A stretch of 64,000 nucleotides of DNA, from contig NZ_JAQAGZ010000018.1 in NCBI RefSeq assembly GCF_027533625.1, positions 124,001-188,000 of the forward strand, read 5' to 3'. The notes beneath the pieces were generated by a model, which saw nothing but the letters and a program-made list of their open reading frames with translations, was not told where the DNA came from and ran no database searches. Below are positions 1-8,810 of this stretch, piece after piece; within the stretch, counting starts at the first letter, position 1, and each line of letters begins with the position of its first letter. The position numbers were made by a program, and so were the translations under genes. This DNA is from Paenibacillus gyeongsangnamensis (GTDB lineage Bacteria > Bacillota > Bacilli > Paenibacillales > NBRC-103111).

Positions 1-333
1 CATCTCATCATCGTAGGACGAGCCGAAGATCGGGTCGCCGCTTGGGCCTACCAGAAACATCAGCTCGTTCGATTGAACGGCATCCAGGTCGATCAGCCCT
101 CCGCTTCGGCGATCGCCGGGTCCGGGGCCGGGGGGACGCCTGTCGAGCGGCTCCTTTTTGCGGTGCTCCAGCGTCTTGACCGCTTTATCGTATATGCCGT
201 CGACCGCCGCATTCTGATTGCGGTGCAGCGTCTGGCTGAGCACGACATAAAACAGCACCGTCATGAGCAGCAGGATCAGCGCCAGCATGACGCTGAAGAA
301 GATGGTCAGGCTGCGCCGCGTCTTCTCAAACAT
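1..333 (-). CDS. Sensor histidine kinase, N-terminal part (runs off window edge)
   Basis: Only the first 111 codons are present; the gene continues past the left edge, so no kinase domain is visible. The start is ATG at 333, preceded by a GGAGG ribosome binding site. Residues about 9-34 form one strongly hydrophobic membrane segment, followed by a charged, proline-rich extracytoplasmic region, as in EnvZ/BaeS-type sensors. It begins 3 bp after the stop of an OmpR-type response regulator, which is the usual regulator-sensor order and is the main reason for the call. The signal is unknown. Neighbouring ferric-reductase and flavin-transferase genes suggest a redox, iron or envelope cue, but that is inference. 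Confidence 0.75.
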   Translation of the reverse strand, partial: MFEKTRRSLTIFFSVMLALILLLMTVLFYVVLSQTLHRNQNAAVDGIYDKAVKTLEHRKKEPLDRRPPGPGPGDRRSGGLIDLDAVQSNELMFLVGPSGDPIFGSSYDDEM

Positions 334-336
334 GCG

Positions 337-1014
337 TCATTCCTCCAATGACAGCCGGTAGCCGAGACCTCGTACGCTGTGTATGATTTTGTCCGGGAAC
401 GGGTCGTCGATCTTCTTGCGCAGCAGCTTGACGGTGGCGTCCACCGTATTGGGCGTCACCTCGGCATCGACTCCCCATACCTGGTCCATCAGCTGCTCGC
501 GCGAAATGATTTGTCCGGTATGCAGCAACAGAAAGGTCAGCAGCTGGAACTCCCTCCGCGTCAAGCTGACCGGGCTGCCGCTGCGCACAACCTCGTGCGT
601 CACGCGGTTGAGCAGCAGCGTCTCGCCCAAGCGGCATTCGTCGCCGGTCCACTCGGCCGGCCGGCGGCCGAGCGCATGGATCCGGGCATCCAGCTCTTCA
701 AAGGCGAACGGCTTGACCAGATAATCATCCGCCCCCGCGCGCAGTCCCGCCACCCGGTCGGGCACCGCATCCTTCGCCGTCAGCATAAGCACGGCGGTTT
801 GGTCTCCCCGTTCCCGCAGATCGCGGCAGAGCTCGATCCCGCTTTTGTAAGGAACCATCCAGTCGAGGATATATAAATCGTAGGTGCCGCGGCGCATGTA
901 TTCCTCAGCCGTTTCTCCGTCCTGTACCCAGTCTACGCTGTGGAACTGCTGGCCCAGCTTGTACTGCACCAGCATCCCCAGCTTCTCGTCGTCCTCCACC
1001 AGCAGAATATGCAT
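337..1014 (-). CDS. OmpR/PhoB-family response regulator
   Basis: 225-residue transcriptional regulator with a receiver domain (about 1-115) and a winged-helix DNA-binding domain (about 130-222). The acidic pocket (EDD near residues 7-9), phosphoacceptor Asp51 in LYILDWMVP, switch Thr79 and invariant Lys101 in LVKPF are all present, so it should be phosphorylated normally. The C-terminal part carries the typical SLTRREFQLL and VRGLGYRL signatures. The partner kinase starts 3 bp downstream. The 5' end overlaps the upstream ferric-reductase-like ORF by about 110 bp. It is transcribed with the apbE and ferric-reductase genes; the regulon cannot be read from the sequence. Confidence 0.93.
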   Translation of the reverse strand: MHILLVEDDEKLGMLVQYKLGQQFHSVDWVQDGETAEEYMRRGTYDLYILDWMVPYKSGIELCRDLRERGDQTAVLMLTAKDAVPDRVAGLRAGADDYLVKPFAFEELDARIHALGRRPAEWTGDECRLGETLLLNRVTHEVVRSGSPVSLTRREFQLLTFLLLHTGQIISREQLMDQVWGVDAEVTPNTVDATVKLLRKKIDDPFPDKIIHSVRGLGYRLSLEE

Positions 1015-1570
1015 CTTGCGCCCGACCTCTCTTCTGACGTACGGCCATCCTGATCCGAATGACCGTCAGTAATCCTATCATAACACAGCTGGCCCCGTAA
1101 AAAATTCCGATCCACGGCACTTTGCTGTCCGACCCGGCTCCAATGCCGTGCAGCATGGCCGACAGGAATACGGGGTAGGCCAGCAAATGAATGTACTTCC
1201 ACAGCCTGTAAGGGATCAGACTCTTAAAGTCCGTCGTGATCAGAACGAGGATCAGTCCGTAAATCGTCAGCGTCCCGAGCCCGCTCCAGAAAGGATCCTT
1301 CGGTGCGGTAAAAGGTACCAGCAGCTGCGGCCAGCCGTAAGGCATATATGTGTCGATCATCAGTATGAGGCCGTGAACGAGCCCGATCAAGAGTCCCGCA
1401 TTCGACGTCCGCGAATGCCAGCGGTACAGCCGGGCTTTGGCCTGTCCCTTGAAGAGGGGCATGCTGTAGAGGATGCCGAGGGCAACCCCGGCGAATAATA
1501 GAGCATATGAAGTCAAACCTGCAATACGTATTATCCACCAGGTCGGCAGGTTAATCAGTAATCCGGCCAT
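905..1570 (-). CDS. Ferric-reductase-like transmembrane protein
   Basis: 221-residue protein with about six hydrophobic segments and several membrane histidines (for example in LYRWHSRTSNAG, IGLVHGLIL, WKYIHLLAYP and AMLHGIG), the pattern of the ferric-reductase/YedZ haem-binding membrane domain. It probably passes electrons across the membrane. There is no attached FAD/NAD domain, and the neighbouring ApbE protein suggests a covalent-flavin partner. The start is ATG at 1570 with an AGGAGG-type site, overlapping apbE by 20 bp. The last ~37 residues are Gly/Arg/Ala-rich and read through the response-regulator start in another frame. They look non-native, so the natural stop may have been lost or shifted. 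Confidence 0.8.
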   Translation of the reverse strand: MAGLLINLPTWWIIRIAGLTSYALLFAGVALGILYSMPLFKGQAKARLYRWHSRTSNAGLLIGLVHGLILMIDTYMPYGWPQLLVPFTAPKDPFWSGLGTLTIYGLILVLITTDFKSLIPYRLWKYIHLLAYPVFLSAMLHGIGAGSDSKVPWIGIFYGASCVMIGLLTVIRIRMAVRQKRGRAQDAYSAGGGRREAGDAGAVQAGPAVPQRRLGTGRRNG

Positions 1571-2621
1571 AGGTTAATCCTCCTTCGCTTTCGTTATCAG
1601 GGGAGTCGGATGACGCCGGGCGAAGCGTCACGGCATCCGGGCGCTCGCCCTGCCACTGCTCCAGCCACTGAGCCTCCGTACCGTAATAATGCCTTAATCC
1701 GTCCTTGGTTATGAGCAGCGCCTGATACCGGGGACCTTGCCGTCCGAGCCATTCGAGCCCTTCTCGAAGGCCGAGGATGCAGACGGTTTTGGCGGCTATC
1801 TCGCTCTCTCCCGCCGTCCTTCCCGCAACTGTGCATTGCGCCACGTCGGTCCGCACCGGCCGCATGGTCCGCGGATCGATGAGGTGATGGCGTTCGCCTT
1901 CGTCCGTACTCCAGCGGCGCCCGATCACGCTGGAGGTGGCAGCCGCCCCTTCGATCAGACGGAGCTTGGCCAGCGTCCGCTCGGGCTCCCAGGGGTCGGC
2001 CACCTCTACCGTCCAGGGGCTGATCTGCGTTCCGCCCCAAGCCCGCAGATCGCCTCCGGCATTAATCAGGCCCGCCGCGGCTCCCGCGCCGGAGAACCAG
2101 GAAGCCAGACGGTCCACCGTCCAGCCTTTCACGAGTCCGCCAAGATCGAGGCGGCCGCCCTCCGGCAGGCGAACGATACCCATCCGGGGATCGAGCGTCA
2201 AGGCGGTCTGCGCGGCGGTCGGCGGTTTCGGTTTCAGTTTCAGCTTCGGCATGGGCAAACGCAACCGTGTTCCCGCCGCACTCTTCAGCCGCTCAAAGCT
2301 GACGTCATATCCCGCCTGCTCCAGTGCCGGCAGCACGAAGGGCTCGTATATGCCTTCGGTTCGAACGCGGTAGTCTTCAGCCAGCTGCAGCACGGCCATC
2401 ATGGTCTTCGATACGAAGCACGGACGGCCTCCGGAGGCATTCAGACAGGAAAGCTCGCTGTCCTTCCGGAAGCGGCTGAAGATGCGCTCCGCGAACTCGA
2501 ACCAGCTCTGCGCTTCTGCGGCCAAGCCTCCGGCAGAAGCGTCCAGCACGACGTCCACGTCCGTATTCATCGCCCTGAAACGCACCGACGCGTAAGCTTC
2601 TTCGCCCCGGGTCCGCATCAC
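1551..2621 (-). CDS. apbE: FAD:protein FMN transferase (ApbE family)
   Basis: 356-residue ApbE-family enzyme. The family transfers FMN from FAD to a Thr side chain of membrane or exported redox proteins. Visible family features are the N-terminal MNTDVDVVL strand, FSRFRKDSELSCLN, the LDLGGLVKGWTVDRL motif and NAGGDLRAWGG, with a C-terminal DPRTMRPVRTDVAQ metal-site region. A Lys/Pro-rich insertion lies near residue 125. No signal peptide is evident, so it may act inside the cell, or export may be missed. It overlaps the upstream secreted-protein gene by 4 bp (ATGA) and the ferric-reductase gene by 20 bp, so the three are translationally coupled and probably serve one extracytoplasmic electron-transfer system. 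Confidence 0.92.
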   Translation of the reverse strand: MMRTRGEEAYASVRFRAMNTDVDVVLDASAGGLAAEAQSWFEFAERIFSRFRKDSELSCLNASGGRPCFVSKTMMAVLQLAEDYRVRTEGIYEPFVLPALEQAGYDVSFERLKSAAGTRLRLPMPKLKLKPKPPTAAQTALTLDPRMGIVRLPEGGRLDLGGLVKGWTVDRLASWFSGAGAAAGLINAGGDLRAWGGTQISPWTVEVADPWEPERTLAKLRLIEGAAATSSVIGRRWSTDEGERHHLIDPRTMRPVRTDVAQCTVAGRTAGESEIAAKTVCILGLREGLEWLGRQGPRYQALLITKDGLRHYYGTEAQWLEQWQGERPDAVTLRPASSDSPDNESEGGLTYGRITD

Positions 2622-3046
2622 GAGCTCCTCGTCCGCGTTCTGGGCTTGGACGGCGTCGTCGTCTGCGGCGTGCCGGGCGTGCTCGGCGTCATGGAGCCGC
2701 TCCCTTGGCTCCCGTAGTCCGGCGAAGTAATGCCGTCCTGCGGGGCGCTTCCCTGCGAAGTCCCGTCCCGCAGCCGCCTATGCCTTCCATGCGGACGCTG
2801 CAGCTGGCCGCCATCCTGTCCAAAATCCTGTTGGCGCTGCCGGAACTGGCCATACTCCTGCTGTACCGGGTCCTGCGCCTGCGCCTGTGCCGATTGCGGC
2901 TGAGTCGCGCCCTCCGCGAGCGCCTGATTATGAGCTATAGTGAAGGCGGGAGCCGCCTTAACGTGATTGAACAGCAGCCCTGCTGCGAGCGTACAGCCTG
3001 CGGAGACGCTCCATTTGATCAGTTTCGATCTGGTGACGGATCTCAT
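2618..3046 (-). CDS. Small secreted Gln/Pro/Ser/Thr-rich protein
   Basis: 142-residue protein with a cleavable-type signal peptide: a basic start with RSK and a hydrophobic core through residue ~27, with possible cleavage after VKA. The mature part is low-complexity, rich in Gln (QSAQAQAQDP, FRQRQQ), Gly, Ser, Thr and Pro, and ends in a basic RTRTRSS tail. The start is ATG at 3046 with a good GAGGAG site. It is first in the operon with apbE, the ferric reductase and the two-component system. I do not recognise a domain. An extracytoplasmic partner or substrate of the redox system is possible, but there is no CxxC or haem motif and no obvious flavinylation motif. Confidence 0.65.
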   Translation of the reverse strand: MRSVTRSKLIKWSVSAGCTLAAGLLFNHVKAAPAFTIAHNQALAEGATQPQSAQAQAQDPVQQEYGQFRQRQQDFGQDGGQLQRPHGRHRRLRDGTSQGSAPQDGITSPDYGSQGSGSMTPSTPGTPQTTTPSKPRTRTRSS

Positions 3047-3235
3047 CGAGTGACTCTCCTCTCAAGTGAATGAACCCAGTATAGACCCCCATTCTGAAAC
3101 GGACATGAAAGCCGCCGCCTGAGAAAAGCACAAGGCGCCGGAAGAATGAACGATGTGAACATCGCGGTTCGGAAGGCCGCCGAGCAGGCGAACACTGTTA
3201 GCGATGCCGACCGGGCGGCGGCAGGCTCGGGGAAA

Positions 3236-3339
3236 CCAGGATAAACAGCTTCGCCGTCCTTGTCTTACAAGGACCAGCGCGTTTATCAAGGTTGATGCGA
3301 AGCTATAAGTTGCGAAAAACTTATAAATTCTTATCAACT
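3236..3339 (+). repeat. Intergenic repeat A, copy 1
   Basis: About 104 bp, nearly identical to 16085-16187 and 34415-34512. The element is highly structured. GATAAAC and GTTTATC arms enclose a second hairpin (GTCCTTG / CAAGGAC); a second unit follows with TTGAT and ATCAA arms around TAAGTT / AACTTA. It has no coding capacity. All three copies have the same orientation in this window. It could be a non-autonomous mobile repeat or a conserved structured RNA. Confidence 0.8.
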
Positions 3340-3350
3340 AAACAAGAACA

Positions 3351-3613
3351 ACCGTCCGGAATACCCGGACGGTCAGGCTGTTGAGAAACCCATGAAATTG
3401 AGAAATCTGCCTTGTTCCTCCGGTGGGGTATCCCCCTCCGGCCGCTGTTGTTACCCGTAAAATGTTCAATTTATTCGCTATGCAGCGGTCATTTTCCGAT
3501 AACAAAGGCGGGCGCTAACGCTCCTGCAGAGGATACCCCACCTTCTACCTTTTGCATTTTTCTGCATATCCGGGTTTCTCGTCATTCTGACCGTCCGGAA
3601 CACCCGGACGGTC
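3351..3613. repeat. Palindromic element B, copy 1, flanked by a duplicated hairpin
   Basis: The element core (about 3375-3589) is a long imperfect palindrome. The outer arms are GAGAAACCC and GGGTTTCTC, the middle arms GGGGTATCCCC and GGATACCCCACC, and the inner arms lie around a TTCAATTTATTCGCTATGCAGCGGT centre with CATTTTCCGATAACAAAGGCGG on the right. It sits between two 24-bp copies of a hairpin (3351-3374 and 3590-3613; stem ACCGTCCGG/CCGGACGGT) that differ at one loop base. That is what insertion with target duplication would give. ORFs through the element are side effects of the palindrome. Related copies lie at 17498-17703, 52180-52396 and, truncated, at 25882-25973. Confidence 0.8.
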
Positions 3614-3694
3614 CTTGCGCGGTAACCTATGTGTTCGGGCGAGGGTGCGTAGGCAAACGCTGCCCCAAGCCGGAGCCGTAACGGCCGACCTGCC

Positions 3695-3737
3695 AAAAAG
3701 AACAGCTGCCTTGACCTTGCCGGCAGCTGTTCTTTTT
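3695..3737 (-). terminator. Rho-independent terminator of the ketone-body operon
   Basis: Long perfect stem (AAAAAGAACAGCTGCC paired with GGCAGCTGTTCTTTTT) with a short loop. It has A- and T-tracts on both sides, so it can work in both directions. It lies about 100 bp after the thiolase stop. Confidence 0.88.
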
Positions 3738-3844
3738 GTACTCCTCACGGTCCCTTTGGGCTTGCCGTCCGGCGAGCCGTTTCAACTCGCCCCGGCTCCA
3801 AGGGAACGAACGCCTGATTGCGCTGCGGCGAAGCGTGGATCGCG

Positions 3845-5025
3845 CTAGACCCGCTCCACCATCAGCGCGACGCCCTGCCCTCCGCCGATGCACAGCGCCG
3901 CCAGGCCAAGACGGCCGCCGCGCCGGGCGAGCTCGTAAAGCAGCGTAACCAGTACCCGGGCACCGCTCGCGCCGATCGGATGGCCGAGCGCAATCGCGCC
4001 GCCGTTCACGTTCAGCTTCTCATGCGACACACCCAGCTCCCGCCCTACCGCAAGCGATTGGGCCGCGAACGCTTCATTCAGCTCGAAGAGGTCGATCTCC
4101 TCTATCGAGGTGCCGGTCTTCGCAAGCAGCCGCCGGACGGCGTCTACCGGCCCCAGTCCCATGACGGACGGGTCCAAGGCGGCCGAAGCGTACCCCCGAA
4201 TCCGGGCCAGCGGCTTCATCCCCAGCCGCTCCGCCTCACGGGCGGACATGACCACAAGCGCCGCCGCTCCGTCATTGATGCCGGAGGCATTGCCGGCCGT
4301 GACGGTGCCGTCCCGGCGAAATGCAGGCCGCAGCTTGCCGAGCCCTTCCGCCGTCGTGCCGGCGCGCGGAAACTCGTCCGTGTCGAACGGGACGGGTTCC
4401 CCCCGTCGCTGGGGCACGGATACTGGCACGATCTCCTCCTTGAACCGTCCGGCGGCGATCGCTTCTTCCGCCTTCCGCTGGCTGGCGGCTGCGAATTCAT
4501 CCTGCTCTCGGCGGGCGAGTCCGTACCGCTCGGCAATATTTTCGGCGGTGATCCCCATATGGATGTCGCACATCGCGCACCATAAGCCGTCGCGGAGCAT
4601 GGAGTCGACCAGCTTGCCGTCGCCCATCCGCAGGCCCGAGCGCGCCCCCTCCAGCAAATACGGGGCCTGGCTCATATTCTCCATCCCGCCGGCCACGACG
4701 ATCTCCGCATCGCCCAGCCGGACGGCCTGCGCCGCAAGCATGACCGCCTGAAGACCCGAGCCGCATACTTTGTTCACAGTCAGAGCCGGTACGGCGTGGG
4801 AGAAGCCTCTTTTGACCCAAGCTTGTCTGGCCGGATTCTGCCCCAGTCCCGCCTGCAGTACGTTGCCCAGAATGACCTCATCCACCTGTTCATCCTTCAC
4901 GTTCGCCCGGCGCAGCGCCTCCTCGATGACGACGCCGCCCAGCTCCGTCGCGGAGACGCCCGCCAGCGAGCCTTGAAAGCTTCCGATCGCCGTGCGTACA
5001 GCGCTGACGATTACCGCATCCCCGC

Positions 5026-5029
<4 letters not shown>
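3845..5029 (-). CDS. Acetyl-CoA C-acetyltransferase (thiolase)
   Basis: 394-residue thiolase, a typical family length. The nucleophile Cys89 lies in NKVCGSGLQAV, the general base His350 in GHPIGASG and the second catalytic Cys380 in ALCIGGGQG, matching the classic biosynthetic/acetoacetyl-CoA thiolase pattern. It condenses two acetyl-CoA or cleaves acetoacetyl-CoA. It overlaps the CoA-transferase B gene by 4 bp (ATGA) and is the last gene of the operon. In this context it should finish ketone-body breakdown: 3-hydroxybutyrate to acetoacetate, to acetoacetyl-CoA, to two acetyl-CoA. The reverse, biosynthetic direction cannot be excluded. Confidence 0.95.
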
Positions 5030-5706
<677 letters not shown>

Positions 5707-5718
5707 GTCAATTCCTCC

Positions 5719-6420
5719 TTAGCTGCTCCGGACCGTCAGACGCTCGATCCGCTTCTGGTAGCCTATCCCCCGGACGACGCGCTGCACATAAATCCCCGGC
5801 GTATGAATTTCATCCGGGTCCAGCCCGCCGGTCTCCACGATCTCCTCCGCTTCCGCGATCGTGATGTTGCCGGCCGCGGCCGCCAGCGGGTTGAAGTTGC
5901 GCGACGTCTTGCGAAACACAAGATTTCCCGCCGCATCCGCCTTCCAAGCCTTCACCAAAGCGAAATCGGCGGTGAGGGCGCGCTCCAACACATAAGTGCG
6001 CCCGTCAAACGTCTTATGCTCCTTCCCTTCGGCCACCAAGGTTCCGACGCCCGACGCCGTATAGAAGCCCGGTATGCCCGCGCCCCCGGCCCTGAGCCGC
6101 TCGGCCAGCGTCCCCTGCGGCACCAGCTCCACCTCCAGCTCGCCGCTCAGGAACTGCTTTTCGAACGTTTTGTTTTCGCCCACGTAGGATGAAACCATTT
6201 TGTTGATCTGTTTATTCGCCAGCAGCAGTCCGAGGCCCCAATCGTCGACGCCGCAGTTGTTGCTGATCACGGTCAACTGCCGCGTCCCCCGCTTCCGCAG
6301 CGCGGCGATCAAATGCTCCGGAATGCCGCACAGCCCGAAGCCGCCGACGACCAGAGACGCTCCGTCCCCAATATCCTGCACGGCTTCTTCCATCGAGCCC
6401 ATCAGCTTGTTCATTCCCAT
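5719..6420 (-). CDS. scoA: 3-oxoacid CoA-transferase subunit A
   Basis: Alpha subunit of the CoA transferase, 233 residues from the chosen start. The CoA-binding glycine loop GGFGLCGIPEHLI lies near the N-terminus and SNNCGVDDWGLGLLL follows. I chose ATG at 6420 because a GGAGGAG site lies directly upstream; an in-frame ATG at 6438 would place that site inside the gene. It works with the scoB product to activate acetoacetate. It lies between the dehydrogenase and scoB with short gaps, in one transcription unit. Confidence 0.93.
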   Translation of the reverse strand: MGMNKLMGSMEEAVQDIGDGASLVVGGFGLCGIPEHLIAALRKRGTRQLTVISNNCGVDDWGLGLLLANKQINKMVSSYVGENKTFEKQFLSGELEVELVPQGTLAERLRAGGAGIPGFYTASGVGTLVAEGKEHKTFDGRTYVLERALTADFALVKAWKADAAGNLVFRKTSRNFNPLAAAAGNITIAEAEEIVETGGLDPDEIHTPGIYVQRVVRGIGYQKRIERLTVRSS

Positions 6421-6452
6421 CTTGCACTCTCCTCCCATGTTGTCTTCTCTCT

Positions 6453-7238
6453 CTACTGTGCGGTATATCCCCCGTCGATCAACAGCGATGCGCCGGTCAC
6501 TCCCCTCAGCTTGTCGCTGGCGATCAGAACGGCGTACTCGGCGATTTCCTCGACCGACAACAACCGCTTCTGCGGAACTAACGGATAGATGACCTCATCC
6601 AGCACGCTTTCCAGCGGGACACTCCGCGTCCTCGCCAAATCCTCCAGCTGCCCCCGGACGAGCGGCGTATCGACGTAGCCGGGACACAGGGCGTTCACGG
6701 TGATGCCGTCCGCCGCACCTTCCAGCGCGGCCACCTTGGTGAGGCCGATCAAGCCGTGCTTCGCGCTGTTGTAAGCCGCTTTGCCGGCGAAGCCGATCAC
6801 CCCGTTGATCGAAGCCATGTTGATGATGCGCCCGTAGCGCTGCTTTTTCATCATGGGAAAGGCGTATTTGATCCCGATAAAAGCTCCGGTGAGCATCACC
6901 TTCAACATCCACTCGAACTTCTCTACGGGAAAATCCTCAATCGGCGCCACGTGCTGCAGCCCCGCGTTATTGACCAGAATATCGAGCCGGCCATAGGCCT
7001 GCCGTGCAGCATCGATCGAGCCGGCAAAAGCAGCCTCCTGCGTTACGTCGCAGGCGAGTCCGAGCGCGTCATAGCCGCCATCCTGGAGCTGCTGTGCGGC
7101 AAGCCGCGCCTTCTCCTCCTGAATATCGGAAATGACGACGCGGGCCCCTTCCCGCGCAAACGAGCGGGCGATCTCCAGACCGATGCCGCTGGCGGCGCCG
7201 GTGACGAAAGCGACTTTCGAATCAAGCAAGCCAGTCAT
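6453..7238 (-). CDS. 3-hydroxybutyrate dehydrogenase (short-chain dehydrogenase)
   Basis: 261-residue SDR enzyme. The NAD-binding TGAASGIG motif is at residues 13-20, NNAG near 90-93, and the catalytic triad is Ser143, Tyr156 and Lys160 (AAYNSAKHG). The C-terminus (GVTGASLLIDGGYTAQ) is the classic SDR end and closely resembles D-3-hydroxybutyrate dehydrogenases, including Bacillus YxjF. The substrate call rests on similarity and on the neighbours: a GntP-type permease upstream, then CoA transferase and thiolase downstream. It should oxidise 3-hydroxybutyrate to acetoacetate with NAD. Confidence 0.88.
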   Translation of the reverse strand: MTGLLDSKVAFVTGAASGIGLEIARSFAREGARVVISDIQEEKARLAAQQLQDGGYDALGLACDVTQEAAFAGSIDAARQAYGRLDILVNNAGLQHVAPIEDFPVEKFEWMLKVMLTGAFIGIKYAFPMMKKQRYGRIINMASINGVIGFAGKAAYNSAKHGLIGLTKVAALEGAADGITVNALCPGYVDTPLVRGQLEDLARTRSVPLESVLDEVIYPLVPQKRLLSVEEIAEYAVLIASDKLRGVTGASLLIDGGYTAQ

Positions 7239-7273
7239 AGCAGCGTTCCCTCCATTGGTTTGAAGATATTGGT

Positions 7274-8656
7274 TTAGAAGAAAGATAGTACGGCGGCAAG
7301 CAGAAGAACGGTAAGCGTCTTGACGACCGTGATGGCGAAAATATCCTTGTACGACTGCCGGTGCGTCAGGCCGGTGATGGCCAGCAGCGTAATGACGGCG
7401 CCGTTATGAGGCAGCGTATCCATGCCTCCGGAGGCCATCGAAGCGATGCGGTGCAGCCACTCGACGCTGATGCCGGCCGCTTGCCCGGCCGCCATATACT
7501 GCTTGCCCATGACTTCCAGGGCGATCGATAAGCCGCCGGAAGCCGAGCCGGTCACACCGGCCAAAATATTGACGGATATCGCTTCCGATACGAGAGGGTG
7601 GGAGCTGAGGTTCAGAATCCAATCTTGAATCGCCTTAAAGCCTGGCAGCGTCTTGACCACGTTGCCGAAGCCGACCTCCGAGGCGGTGTTGAAAATCGCA
7701 AGCAGCGCGCCCATGGCCGCCGCCGTGAGGCCCGTCGCCAGCTTGGTCTGCACCTGCCGCAAATTGATGCATACGGCGGCGACAATGCCGAGGGTCAAGG
7801 CAATGATGAGCGCCCACGAGGAGGCAACGGTTTTGACATTGGCGATGTTGTACTGCTTCAGCACGTCGGCGCTGTACCAGTCCGCTACCGAGATGAAGCC
7901 GCGGCTCAGCAGAAAGTTGAAGAGCAGCACGAGAACGAGCGGAACGATCGAAATCCACAGGTTCGGGTACCCCTGGTTCTCCGCCGTTTCCGGTTCATTC
8001 TTATGTCCCGTGCCATAGCCTTCCCCGAGCGCTTCGGCCTGCCTGCGGCGGCGCTCCAGCCAGACCATGCCGGCCGCGAAGACGATCAGCCCGCCGATCG
8101 TGCCGACGACCGGAGCCGCGTACGCGTCCGTACCGAAATAGGCGGTCGGAATAATGTTCTGCACCTGCGGCGTTCCTGGAAGCGCATCCATAGTAAACGT
8201 GAAGGCGCCCAGCGCGATCGTCCCGGGAATGAGACGTTTCGGGATGTTCGCTTCGCGGAATACGGCCACCGCGAACGGATAGACGGCGAAGGCGACGACG
8301 AAGAGCGACACTCCGCCGTAGGTCAGCACTGCGCAGGCCAGAACGACCGACAGCATCGCCCTTCTGGAGCCCAAGGCTTTGACGATGGACTGGGCGATCG
8401 ACGAAGCCGCGCCGCTTAGCTCCATGACTTTGCCGAAGATCGCGCCGAGCAGAAAGATCGGGAAGTAGGTTTTAATATAATTCGCGGCATTCGTCATATA
8501 CGTTTCCGTATAGCTGGGCATCAAAGCCAGTCCCGAAATGACGACCGCAAGCAAGGTGAAGATCGGAGCGAATACAATTACCGGATAGCCCCGGTAGGCG
8601 AAAAACATGAGCAGTCCGAGTGCCAACACAATGGCCACCACTTGCACGAACACCAT
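7274..8656 (-). CDS. GntP-family permease, probable 3-hydroxybutyrate transporter
   Basis: 460-residue membrane protein with about 12 hydrophobic segments. It fits the GntP family of gluconate/carboxylate symporters in length and in motifs such as TFTMDALPGTPQVQN and SGGMDTLPHNGAV. It is first in the operon. In the comparable Bacillus cluster the GntP member (YxjC) sits with the same genes, and some family members import D-3-hydroxybutyrate. The context favours ketone-body uptake over gluconate: no gluconate kinase or dehydrogenase is nearby. The upstream region carries a cre site. Confidence 0.85.
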   Translation of the reverse strand: MVFVQVVAIVLALGLLMFFAYRGYPVIVFAPIFTLLAVVISGLALMPSYTETYMTNAANYIKTYFPIFLLGAIFGKVMELSGAASSIAQSIVKALGSRRAMLSVVLACAVLTYGGVSLFVVAFAVYPFAVAVFREANIPKRLIPGTIALGAFTFTMDALPGTPQVQNIIPTAYFGTDAYAAPVVGTIGGLIVFAAGMVWLERRRRQAEALGEGYGTGHKNEPETAENQGYPNLWISIVPLVLVLLFNFLLSRGFISVADWYSADVLKQYNIANVKTVASSWALIIALTLGIVAAVCINLRQVQTKLATGLTAAAMGALLAIFNTASEVGFGNVVKTLPGFKAIQDWILNLSSHPLVSEAISVNILAGVTGSASGGLSIALEVMGKQYMAAGQAAGISVEWLHRIASMASGGMDTLPHNGAVITLLAITGLTHRQSYKDIFAITVVKTLTVLLLAAVLSFF

Positions 8657-8692
8657 GCGCCTTCCCCTCTTTCCTCCTGAAAGAAATTGTTC

Positions 8693-8730
8693 AAACTGTC
8701 GATGCTTGATAGCGTTTACAGCAACAGTTT
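8693..8730. promoter_or_regulatory. Inverted repeat AAACTGT / ACAGTTT, possible LysR-regulator site
   Basis: Perfect 7-bp arms at 8693-8699 and 8724-8730 in the divergent gap between the permease and the LysR gene. The arms surround the cre site. The spacing is long for a single LysR dimer but compatible with a tetramer. This is a sequence observation only. Confidence 0.35.
8707..8720. promoter_or_regulatory. CcpA cre site upstream of the ketone-body operon
   Basis: TGATAGCGTTTACA matches the Bacillus cre consensus TGWNANCGNTNWCA at every defined position. It lies about 50 bp upstream of the permease start, in the gap between two divergent genes. CcpA with HPr-Ser-P would be expected to repress the operon when glucose is available, which makes sense for use of 3-hydroxybutyrate as a secondary carbon source. 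Confidence 0.8.
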
Positions 8731-8810
8731 ACAACGGGAAAGCCGGCGAGGTAAAATTCATACATCGAATAAAAACCATTCCAAAATTTTATAGGTTGGG
8801 GATGATAGCT

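Noticed and set aside
3146..3244. 32-codon plus ORF (MNDVNIAVRKAAEQ...) ending in repeat A
   Set aside because: Plausible codons but only a weak upstream site, no homologue recognised, and the stop is supplied by the repeat. Not enough support.
3062..3337. 91-codon minus-strand ORF upstream of the secreted-protein gene
   Set aside because: It runs through repeat A and its hairpins, lacks a ribosome site and resembles no protein. It is an open frame created by the repeat.
3412..3681. ORFs inside element B (also near 17447-17704 and 52105-52591)
   Set aside because: Similar peptides arise only because the palindrome is repeated. Frames are not conserved between copies and have no ribosome sites.
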